Of a stretch of 64,000 bases of DNA, positions 39,316 to 49,722 are shown one piece after another (the stretch's first letter is position 1; each line of letters begins with the position of its first letter). The stretch lies in the NCBI GenBank assembly GCA_028564705.1, contig JAPXFQ010001964.1, positions 310,001 through 374,000 of the forward strand, given 5' to 3'. Below the pieces are notes generated by a model. The model was given only the letters and a program-made list of their open reading frames with translations, was not told where the DNA came from and ran no database searches. Made by a program: the position numbers and the translations under genes. The stretch is from Apricaphanius iberus. Its lineage: Eukaryota > Chordata > Actinopteri > Cyprinodontiformes > Aphaniidae.

Positions 39316-39959
39316 ATTTATAATTTCTGCTTTTTAGGCGGAAATTTACTACAAATATTTTTTTAGACTACAAACTCGGTCATAAAATTCCCTCCAGATG
39401 ATTTATTTATTTATTTATGGGATGTCAGTTTGAGTGTTGCTGTGGTAACGCCGTTCCTTTCTGACCATCTTCTGATGCTTCAAAATCATGATTAAATAGT
39501 ATCCATAAGTAAATGTGTCATTAGATATGTCCTTTTATCAGTCTTCAAACAATTAGAAGGTTTAGCTACTCATCACTTGCATATTTGACATTTTCAGGTG
39601 AATTTAAATGGAGAATACGTGTTTCAGTAAGTTTAAGTGGCTCTGCAACAAAAGTGATGTGACTCACCTTTAAGGTTATTTTTAGATGACTGAAGTGTTG
39701 ACCGTCCACACTGCAACATGCTGCACAAACACGGATCACATATTGCTTGGTGCTGCAGCTTTGTGTGCCGTAAACAGCTTCTAGGAAACAAGGTGGTACT
39801 GCAGAGAGTCGTGAGGACCAAAGCATGAAGGATGAAGAGTTATTGATTATAATTTTTATAGCCTTACTCTCCTACAAGTACACAGTGCCTTCAGTTGGAG
39901 GCTTTTTCAGTTTCCTACCTTCCCAAAGAATTAATGATCCATAACAACTCCTTTTGCTG

Positions 39960-40140
39960 TGTTCTGTTTGTACTCGGAACTCGGAAATTCCAACTTCCGG
40001 GTGGGAAAAATCAACTGGAACGCCTTCTGAAGTCAATTTCCCACTCGAAAAAAGTGTGAGATTTTTTTTTGCTTCAACTTGGACTTTCAATATGGCCGCC
40101 CCTCACATCAACAGTAGTAGCTGTGGTGGAAAAATCCCCC
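39960..40140. repeat. Dispersed repeat, copy 1
   Basis: Contains 'aaattccaacttccgggtgg', 'aaaatcaactggaacgcctt', 'atggccgcccctcacatcaa' and 'agctgtggtg'. A close copy is at 40556-40712 and a diverged one at about 61040-61170. Probably a non-autonomous DNA element. Confidence 0.7.
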
Positions 40141-40555
40141 CGACTTTGCACTGAAAGCGAAATATTCTCGCTATCTCAGCATCCAGCGCTCCTAGAGAGG
40201 GATTTTTCTGCAGCTTGATTTGTGATTCAGAAACAGAGAACACAGTTAAAACCAGGTAATGGACAATATTATGTTTCTGCACAGTGATGTCTGAATGAAA
40301 TAACTTTAGGTGTGAATATAACAAAGACTTAAAAGACAAACTGTAAATTAAAGTTGAAGTTTCTCCGTACAGGCAACAACGGCAAAGTTTGCAAGGGAAA
40401 GAGTTTCATTGTTGTGCATATTTTTCTGCCAATTGGAAAACAAAACACGTAATCCTCTGACTTTCAACTGTTATTGATTGAATAAACACGCATTTTCCAC
40501 CCATTTATACACTCCAGTGCTTATTGTAATGAAACGTGAAACTGAATAATGCTGC

Positions 40556-40712
40556 CATCTATTTGTACTCAGAAATTCCAACTTCCGAATGGGAAAAATC
40601 AACTGGAATGCCTTCTGACGTCGACTTCCCACTTGGAAAGTGTGAGATTTATTTTTTTTTACTTTCAATATCGCTGTCCCTCACATCAACAGTGGTAGCT
40701 GTGGTGAAAAAA
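40556..40712. repeat. Dispersed repeat, copy 2
   Basis: Same order of blocks as 39960-40140 in the same direction ('aaattccaacttccgaatgg', 'aaaatcaactggaatgcctt', 'ccctcacatcaacagtggta'), with scattered differences. The two copies lie 0.6 kb apart. Confidence 0.7.
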
Positions 40713-40905
40713 TGTCTGTTTTACAAGACAGACTATGATAATGCATATACAATCCTTCTTATATGTAGAGCCCGCAGCTCTAATCTGTTTGTAAAGAACA
40801 TCTTAAAACGATGTTTGTAAGAGGCAGTACAACTATGTCTATCAGGACGTCCCCATATTGGAATCCCTATTTATCCATCAACGTTACTGGGATGTTTAAT
40901 TTTTA

Positions 40906-41520
40906 ATGAGACCTCCAGCTGAAACCTGGCGTTCATTGTGCGACATCATTGAAGAATCAGAAGAAATCAGCCAAGATCTCAGGAAGAGAATCCCAACAAG
41001 ATGCCTGAAGGTACCGCATTCAGGTTTGACATTTGTACATTTGCAGAACAATATCAAGTATAAACGTCCAACAGCACTCAGGATTCAGGAAGGGGATGGG
41101 TTCTAGTGGGAATCAACGCAGAAGAAAAGCTCAAACCCTTCTAAAGATGAACCTGATATAACCATCTTTACATCAAGTGGTAAAAGGAACACCACCCCAC
41201 TGTGAAGCATGGAGGTGGATGCATCATGCTGTGGGGCTGTTTTGAAGGTCCAAATGGATCTTCCAGATGGAAGATGAGCCTCAGGATCCAAACAGAGTGG
41301 TTCCAGAGCGACTGGAGGACAACAAAGCCCTGATCGCAGTCCCATAGTTATAGTTTGGACAGAGCTGAAGAGATGTATGGAAGTGAAGCGGTTCCACCGG
41401 TTCTGTCAGGAGAAATGGGCCAGAACTCCAGCTAACTATCTTCAGAGGCTTGCGGAAGGAAACCCAGAACATTTTTCACAAATTAACCAGTTCAACAGCA
41501 ACGCTGCAAAATAATGACAA
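40906..41520 (+). pseudogene. Tc1-like transposase relic
   Basis: EISQDLRKRI near the start matches the Tc1 N-terminal 'LS-DLRKRI' motif. Further on, 'ccactgtgaagcatggaggtggatgcatcatgctgtgggg' corresponds to the HGGGSVMxWG segment, and the end (FCQEKWARTPANYLQRLAEG) resembles a Tc1 C-terminus. It is broken by frameshifts and stops. Confidence 0.65.
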
Positions 41521-43735
41521 GATGTAGCCAAACCTCATGATTCGAAGAGCACGAGAAGCAAAAATGTCTTCTAAAAACATTCTCTGTCATTATTCTGGCA
41601 TTTAGCAAAGAAAAATCATTTAGTAATCCCAACTGACCCAAAACAGGAACACTAGTTTGGTCCAATGTCAGTGATGGTGGAAGGCGGTAAGTGTTTTTAA
41701 ATGAAATACAAAAGTAATGGTTTCAACTGTATGCCTTATTTGTTCATCATAAATCTGGTCTCCTTGAAAAAGAGTGGTCAAAGATCACGAATCAGTGAAG
41801 ACAGTGTCCTTGTCCTGTTTAACAATATTTAATAATAAATGTGCCTGTAGTTAGTTCTGGAAGCTTATGGTTTGCTTTAGGCTAATGTTTTTCTCAGTAA
41901 CAGTTGGTTTGTTGTCACAGTAAAATACTTTGAGGAGCGACTGCATTTCCTATAGGTTTTACTGGATGAACTTTGAGTGCCTTATCAGTCAGAAGGTTTG
42001 CTAACATCAGATAAACTACTGGAAGACTGGGACTCTCAAGAAAAAAGATACAAAAAAACATATTTCAGACCCTTTAAAATAAAGGAAACTCCATGCTAGC
42101 TTGTTTTGTGGTGGTGGATCCTGCTAATCCTTAGCAAAACGTAGTAGGATACTTCTAAACATAATTCCATAAATTTAAAAAATAATCCAATCCTTGATAA
42201 AATGAACTTAAAGTATACTACTTTTTATTAAGGGAAGTCACTGATTATTGGACTTAAATATTGAAGTGAAAGATGGGAATAATACTACATAGTATTAGAA
42301 ACATTGTAAACAAAGTAAAAACATTTTAAAGTAAATTTCCGCCCAAAAACTCAAATTCTGAGATTAGATTTTCCAGAAAAAAACTGTCACAAAAATCGTA
42401 AAATCGTGAGTTAAAAGATACATTTTGAGATTTTCAGATGTTTTCTAGGAAATAATTCCTTGATCTATAAAAGTTGAAAATTTGCAAGAAATTTCTGTGA
42501 TTAATGGCATACATTTTCAATATTTAAACTAAGATATTTCTGACATCGTAGTCAGAAAATTGTGAGAAAAAAATATGCCTGTCATTAGAAATGTTTTTCT
42601 CAAATCTTCTACAGAGAATTGCACTTTTTTCCTACAAAATATCTGAAATTCATCTCCAAATTTGCATTTTATGACTTGTGAAAGAGAATTCCCGATTTTT
42701 TTTTCATGGAAAATATCTGCAATTAATCTCAGAATTTGAGTTTCTTTTGGGGCCAGAAAATTTACTGAAATATTCTTTTACAGTAGCCCTAGAATACGCC
42801 GTAGAATAAAGTTTTTATAAAGATCTTGGAAATCCTACATATGAGGATTGTTACTATATTACAAGAAGATTTGTCTGTCAAAAATACAGAGAGGTAGTAC
42901 CCTTAAAAAATTTTCTTAATTTTTAGGGCCCACACTTGCCATCATTACAAACAAGGACAGTACAGATAAAGTGTATAGAAAAGTTTTCCCACTGACTTTT
43001 AAACATGCGCAATTGTGTAAATTAGTTTGCTTCAAACAACTAATTAAACTTAGTCATCTTCTCAAATTGGTTTATAATAAGTTTAAAAAGTAGAAAGAGT
43101 CAAAATTGGACCCAATTTTTGTCGCTCAACCGTCCCAGTTAATACACAGGATTGTTAGCATTTGCAAGCTAAGCTAATGCAAAAACTCAAATGCACAAAA
43201 AAAACAACTTACATTTATATAGCACTAAATTAAGTTTGTACAATTAGTAAAACCTAAAGCCACCTTCAGAACATATCGAACAAGCTAAACAAAGTGATGC
43301 TAATGTTAGCATCCTCCTATAGGCTAACCGTCAGATTACAAATGTCAAAGCCATTTTTATCCAGTGTCATTTCTTGGAATATATTTAATAATCCAGAACA
43401 GATTTTAAAAGGTTCACCCTGAATACTATCACATTTAGCTATTTTTAAAATTGTTTTCTGGTGCCAACTTCTCAAATTGTACAAGTATTTGCTTTAGTTT
43501 AGCTTCTAATTACTTGCTGACATTTGCAAATCCATTTCTATGTAGAAATTTGGTTTTATTGTAGGTAGCTCTGCACGTTTAGAATTTATGTTGTTGTGAA
43601 TGTTAAACCAACCATGATTATATGGTTTTAATTGATTTCCAGGAAAACATTAAAGTTGTATTCATTTCAACTTCATCTTCGTGGATTTTGCCTGGGAGAG
43701 AGTAAAGAGGCAGCCATGTTGTTTTAACAGCTTGT
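41521..43735. other. Intergenic between APOO and SAT1, no gene recognised
   Basis: Repeat-like phrases ('gaatttgagtttcttttggg', 'aaatttactgaaatattc') recur at 42340-42780, 44210-44410 and 39340-39370, indicating an old dispersed family. 'Cttacatttatatagcacta' at about 43210 looks like an inverted LINE tail. Confidence 0.45.
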
Positions 43736-43741
43736 TTTATT
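43736..43741 (-). terminator. Candidate SAT1 polyadenylation signal
   Basis: On the minus strand AATAAA, 228 bp after the SAT1 stop codon. A typical spacing for the short SAT1 3' UTR; cleavage would be near 43720. Confidence 0.55.
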
Positions 43742-43968
43742 GATCTTAAACAAAAAAATAAAGAAAATGCTGGTTAACACATAATTAAGATCAACATAAG
43801 ACAAAGTGTAATGTTTGTAAACTAAATTATATAAAAATACAGATGTTATTTTGAAATATTTCCCTATTTAGTAGCTGAACTTGTAACAATGAGCTGTAAT
43901 GTGAACGGAGAGAAAAGCAGAGATGTTCAGACGGTTATGGTCTCGGGTTTCCTCCTCTCCCTCGTCGG

Positions 43969-46900
43969 TCATTCCTCGGCTGGAGTGGCCATCTTGACCA
44001 GGCTGTCCTTGTCGAAGCGGAAGAGCCTCCATCCCTCCTCCTGGGACAGATCCTCGGCGCCACGCCGCTTGTAGAACTGGACCGACGGCTCGTTGTTCTC
44101 CGCCACGACGAACATCATGCCAGTGCAGCGCGTCTTCATCGCCAGCTGCAGGGGGAAGAGTCGTTTAATTTCCATTATTTATCCCCCTCCAAAAAAAAAA
44201 ACCACTCAGAAATTCGGTCACAAAAGTCATGAAATTACCAGCTAAAAGACAGAACTTTTGAGATTAATTTCAGATATTCTTTAAGAAAAAAAGCTAATTT
44301 CTCTAACGTACAAAAGAAGACAGTTGCTGGAAAATATGTGCAATTATTCTGAGAATTTCTGAGTTTTTTTTAGGTGGAAATTTACTCAAATATTTCTCTT
44401 TGGTTTACAATGGCCCTAATACTCAGTCGTACGACTGAAGCGTTTTATTAAGTAACATTGAGAAAGGGACCAAGTAGATTAAATATTCTGACAAAAACTC
44501 TTTCTTGGTAATAAAGAAGTTAGGCATTTGGATCCTTACGTCACTGAGGTGTCGCAGGATTCCCGAACCGATGCCCAGACCTAAACGACAGAGAGACATA
44601 GTTAGAAACGTGTCTAACTGGTTTTAGAGAAGCAGTGGAACAAGAACAGATTCATAGAGGCGGAAGGTCTTCTCACCTCTGCACTTGTCCATCACATAAA
44701 ACTCCTCCAGATAGAGCTGTTTGCCCACCCAGGGGTCATAGGTGAAGTAGTACATGGCAAAGCCCACCACGTTCGGATCTGCAGAGAGGGAAAAACAGAA
44801 TCAAATTTACATTTTGTATGGTTTTCCATAAAAGTTGAATTCAAGTGAGCAGTTCAGAGAAACTAAGTTCTGGTAAAGTTCCAGAAAACAACGACTATTT
44901 ATCTCCAGCTCTAACCCAGCAGGTCGTTTTCTCGCTGTACAAATGGAAAGGTTTCGCTTGTTGTGAGGTTGCTGACCTTTGACCCACTTCCCACTGTGCT
45001 GTTCTGTGGAAACTTGGCTCCAACTTTCCAAACATTCCTAAAATGTATCTGCAGATTTCCCCCCCCCCCCCCATTTAAACTTTAGGCGACAGCTGAACAC
45101 CTGCAGCCGGATGTCTGCTCTGTAACTCCACGATTAGCGTGCGTAGTCAGAGGCCGCAACGCCTTAGGGCTGAACGCTTGGGTGGAGTCAAAACTGGAGC
45201 GATGAGGTACGAGGCCGGAGCGGTTCCTACCTTCACCGCTGCCGTCTGCTGGAGTCTCGGCGATGATGCAGTGGTAAAACGGGGTTTCACCAAATCCATC
45301 CTCAAGGAGATCTGCGAGGAAGAATCAGAACGATGAAGGAAGGACAGACGGGATTTACGTAAACGTCCAGATTAAAACGGAAACAAACCCTCACCCTTTT
45401 CCGTCAGCGTGACCTGGCTCTCCATCTCCTCGTATTTTGCAAGTTCCTGAGAAAACAGGAGGAGGAAAATCTGTAGTTTATTCACAACAGGCACATTTCT
45501 AGTCAGACCTCATAATAATAGCTACATTATAAAGGGTATTGCCTCCCCTCCCCCACGTGTTGCAGCACAAAGAAAGCTGCTACAGCTTTGATTTTTTTAT
45601 AATTTGAATGAAAATAATTTTGGCAGTTTTTTGTAGTAAAATTAAAAGTATAACTGGTAGTTTGTGGCTGTTTTCACCTTCATTCCAGTGGATCAACTAG
45701 ATCTAGTAATAAAACCAGATGTGTTATGGATGCATGCAACTAGTGGTCCAACTATTCATTTTACTTCAAGAAATTAATATGAATAATTCCATATAAATTA
45801 AAAACATAAAAAATCATCCAGAGCCAGTCCAAGGCACATGTCAACTAGGTGGTCGCTTAGGGCCTCCTACAAATGCTGAAACTGAACAGATACTACAAAT
45901 TTGAAAGTGTGATTCCGTTTGATTTAATTTCAGTCTAGATTTAAACGTTTTAAATTTACATTTTTGTATTCTAACTAGGAGGATTTCTTTGTAACTATTT
46001 TTTTTATTTAAAATTTAGATTACATTTTTTTTTATACTGCAAAAATATATCAAATACATTTAAAGGAATAAAAACAAAGATGCCATTTTTGTTTTAAAAA
46101 TAGAAAATGTAGATATATTTAAAGCAAATGCATTCAAAGTAATCGACTTTTTAAAACTATACTTTTAATGTAGACTTTTTTTTCCTCATTTAAAAAAAAA
46201 TAAAATTTACTTGATTTTTAATATTCACTGAATGTTGAGTTACAATCCGATTTTTTGGTTTAAACTTTCCATTTTGTTTTAGTTTAAGATGGTCTCAGCT
46301 AATATTAACAATTACCTCTGATTGATTCTCAGTAAGCCAAATAAACTGCCTACTTTCCCAGATTAGACCAAATCTTGATGAAAACCTTGTTATGGAGTCA
46401 AAATCTGCTTAAGGCCCCATAAGACTTTGGGTCAGCCCCTGGACACATTGTTTCGAATAATGATGCATTATCTTCACACACAAAAAAAATCGGGGTATAT
46501 AGACATTAATATTTTCCTATATCCCTATTATTTGTCATCAGATTCTTCCCTAATCATTGCCATATTTGATTGTTTTGTTTGCCATCATTAAAAATTTCAT
46601 CCCAAATACGTTTTTTGGACTGGCCAGTAGTTTTAATATTTTTATAAACAGTAACTTGTTAACATTAAATATTTTAGCTTAATGTAGGAAAAACGAAATG
46701 TAAAACATCAATTTCTTCTTTTTTGGTGCGTTTATGTACTGCATCAGTTTCCGGGATCTCTCACCAGTCTCACTTCCACATTTCATATCCGTCATCACCA
46801 TTACGTTCATACGTCTAGAAAACGTTTTCTTCACACATTTATACTTTAATTTTTCCAGTTCCTCCAATGTTTTTCTGTACCTTTAAACAAATTAAACTAC

Positions 46901-47317
46901 ATAATGTTCCACTTTTGGATTGAAAAAAAAACTTAGATTTTAACAGTTTATTACTGGTTAAAAAAATAGCGGCATTATTGGGTCATATGTGTTATATATC
47001 AGTCGGGTCAGCGGTTAAACAGGGCAAATACAGGGTCAGACCGGTAAGAACATAAGCTCGCCGACAGACCGGCTGACCATATTTGGAGAAGTCGGAAGTC
47101 AGACCTGTTATGAGTCTCGAGGCAGCTCTGACCTCATTCTTCGCCATCATCCAGACAGTCGACGTCCGTTTTAATTTTTCGCCTTCAAACCTCCTCCAAA
47201 CATCCACACCAAAGATATATAAGAAGTCTACCCACACTGGCCATTATCTCATACCTTCACCAGTCGTAATATATGGGACACGTCCTTGGGCTCAGCTTTT
47301 CGTAATTTATACTCCAT
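43969..47317 (-). CDS. sat1: Diamine (spermidine/spermine N1-) acetyltransferase 1, complete
   Basis: Cytosolic GNAT enzyme that transfers acetyl from acetyl-CoA to spermidine and spermine, the rate-limiting step of polyamine catabolism. Coding exons on the minus strand: 47317-47255, 45446-45395, 45311-45231, 44778-44677, 44580-44540, 44145-43969. All have GT-AG borders and consistent phases, giving exactly 171 aa, the length of human SAT1. Landmarks: N-terminus [57 protein letters not shown]; acetyl-CoA loop RGLGIGSG; catalytic-Tyr region [13 protein letters not shown]-terminus KMATPAEE. The start is the only ATG fitting exon 1 phase. The third coding intron (44779-45230) is where mammals keep a regulated poison exon. 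Confidence 0.95.
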
Positions 47318-47527
47318 TTTCTTCTTTTACTCTTTTTTCCTTTCGTTAGAAGACCTCTGTATGTGAAGTGGAAGATCAGGTGTTTCTTCATTCGCTTCGC
47401 AGTGGCTTTTCCCCCACAGTCAGCCTCTGGTCAGAACGCGTTCGTCGACGCAAGCTCATCCAGGTCCCGGTGGCCCCTCTTTGGGTCTCTGCTGTTCAAC
47501 TGCTCTGGCTTTGTTTTACGCCCGGAC

Positions 47528-47559
47528 TTTATACACGACTCGTCCTTGACTCCTATTGG
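47528..47559 (-). promoter_or_regulatory. SAT1 core promoter: TATA and CCAAT boxes
   Basis: On the minus strand, CCAAT (47559-47555) is followed about 22 bp later by TATAAA (47533-47528). A start near 47500 would give a 5' UTR of about 180 nt to the ATG at 47317. The 47320-47620 region is GC-richer than its surroundings. Confidence 0.6.
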
Positions 47560-47812
47560 CCGCTACTTGCGGCTCTCAGATTTCTGACGAATCAGCGATG
47601 CCCATCCTGTTACTAAATATGTATTCATCCAATCAGCATTAAGAAGGGCAAAATATATATTTTTTATGCTTGATAAAGAAATTTGAAAGTATTTTATCAT
47701 TTACATAAAACCTAAAATATGATTCTTAAATATATTTTAGGGATGTACGATTATAAATGTGATTATATTTTAAATAAGCCTGTGAATATTCTCATTCATC
47801 CAGGTCATGGTT

Positions 47813-47971
47813 ATCTCAAGGAAATTTCAATCGAATGCAACTGGGCTCGCCGCCAGTCCCAGGCTGGTCAGCGGCGAGCATGAACTGATGAAGCCTCTTG
47901 GATAAGAGGTGAAACGTCTTCCAAGACAAATTACCAAGTCCAGTTGCGTTCGATTGAAATTTCCTTGAGAT
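47813..47971. repeat. Inverted repeat with 32 bp arms and aaacgtcttcc core
   Basis: Arms 47813-47844 (atctcaaggaaatttcaatc...) and 47940-47971 are inverse at 31 of 32 bases. Between them is 'gatgaagcctcttggataag' and 'aggtgaaacgtcttccaaga', a phrase common in teleost genomes. It lies in the SAT1-ACOT9 intergenic region. Confidence 0.75.
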
Positions 47972-48539
47972 ATATTTGAAATAATTAAGATCTGTTAACA
48001 GCCAACTTGAAAATGCGTTGATTTTTTTTTTCATTAAAAATGTTTTAAATTGTAATACAACGGCCCTCTGGAGTGACAGGAGTTGTCCCTGACCCCACCA
48101 GGAACTTTCCATCACTGCCACAACGGTAACTGTGAGGGTTGTGCTGTAATTGTACACCTAGTTCTCGCAGTGATGGCTTTGATATTTCACGGATACAATA
48201 GACGGACAGAAGTTAATGTGTAACCAGTGGATGGTTTGTGGTTCTCTGTAACTCTTTTTCTGATGTAACCTTTCTCTAATTGTCGCTCTAGACTTGTTTG
48301 CACAAAAGTGCAGTTGAAACCACTTAAAAAAGCTCAAAAAACTGGTGGGAACTGATTTACCGAAGCCATCTCTTTAGAGTGCTGCAGCCAATGACAGTTC
48401 TGCTCTGAACGGTGAATTCTTTCAACAATATGAACTACAGGGTTGTTGACAAAAAAAAATCAGTGCAACAAGTAAAAACATGCAAGAAAAGAATCACAGA
48501 GATGGCACAACATCCAACTTTTTTTGACATGTGAAAGTT

Positions 48540-49150
48540 CTAAAATAAACTAAGTAGCAGCTTCTTCCTCACAGGCTCACCCATTTTAGGCGCTATTGGC
48601 CTCATCTGAATCTGGAGAAGTTGTTCTGATTAAGGAATAGAATCACGTAACTTTATTTTACTGCACTGTGTGGTCTGATCACACTTAGATCTGCTGCTGT
48701 CATTCACCTGCACATCTGTGAATGGAACCCTGCTGCTGTTCTTATGTTAAAAGGATGTTTATCTCTTCATAGTTCTTTTATACAGATTCTAATATTTATA
48801 AAGACTTTAGCCTTATGGCTCATTCTTTTTATTTTATTTTTTATTTTATTTTATTTTTACTTATGTTAAATGTTTTATGTGCACAACTGTACCGGAAAAA
48901 ATTCCTAGTTTGTGAACTTGTTCTCAAACAATGGCAATAAAACCGATTCTGATTCTGATTCTGATTCTGAATCTGACATGAACCACTTCAGATTTTAAAA
49001 CATCTAGATGCACATCTTATAAATTAACATAAATCTAATTGGACTGACATTTTCTGATGGAAATATTTAATTCTCAACAAACTTCAGATGGGTTTTTTGT
49101 AAAAAATTTTGCAAATGTAGGTCTTTATACATACCTGTGGCTCTTAAAAT
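48540..49150. repeat. Repeat similar to 38.7-39.1 kb, split by a LINE tail
   Basis: Flank phrases 'ttcttcctcacaggctcacc' and 'ctagatgcacatcttataaa...attggactgacattttctg' match the 38.7-39.0 kb repeat. Between them (about 48640-48972) is a LINE 3' end: 'caatggcaataaaaccgatt' followed by (gattct)n, a standard teleost LINE tail. Confidence 0.6.
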
Positions 49151-49569
49151 CTAAATATCATCCTGAAAATTACATCACCAGTACTCTTTTTTTTAAAAGC
49201 TCTTGAATCCTTAGCAATGAATCTTGAATTACAGTTCAAAGGAAAACAATTCTTATTAGCTAGGTTAAATTTAATTGTAATTTTATTTTAATAAAATGTA
49301 TTAAATTTAATAATTAATAAATTAATAATACATTTACTAAATGTAATTGTACTTGAAATTAAAGTACAACATGGAACTTCGAGTTCATAACTTTTCTAAA
49401 TTTTCAAAGCAATAACTTTATCTCACCCTCGCTGTCTACTGTTCGTTCAGGAGGAGTGAATGTAAAATCTGGGTCATATCCATGGAGGTGCCTGACAGAC
49501 TGTACTCAGGGTTAAGAAACCACATAACTCCGTAGCGGAGCGCCTTGCGTCAGATTTAACTTAACGTGG

Positions 49570-49588
49570 TGACGTATGAACCCGGAAG
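49570..49588 (+). promoter_or_regulatory. ACOT9 proximal promoter motifs (CRE-like and ETS-like)
   Basis: tgacgta (49570-49576) and ccggaag (49582-49588) lie about 140 bp upstream of the ACOT9 ATG, within a GC-richer 49440-49920 block. The sites are motif matches only. Confidence 0.4.
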
Positions 49589-49722
49589 CTGGTGGTCTTG
49601 TGTCTACTGGTTGGCAGCACTCCGTCCTCCGGTAGAATCTCCCTAATTCTCTCCTTTTCTAGTTCTGTTTTTCGTTTCTTCCGGACCCAGAACCCCGTCC
49701 CTGCGTGGGCTCTGACTTCAGC

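Noticed and set aside
47083..47240. Minus-strand frame beginning [10 protein letters not shown] as SAT1 exon 1
   Set aside because: It lacks the DILRLIK-like end and a phase-0 donor; 47317-47255 fits both and gives the exact 171-residue protein.
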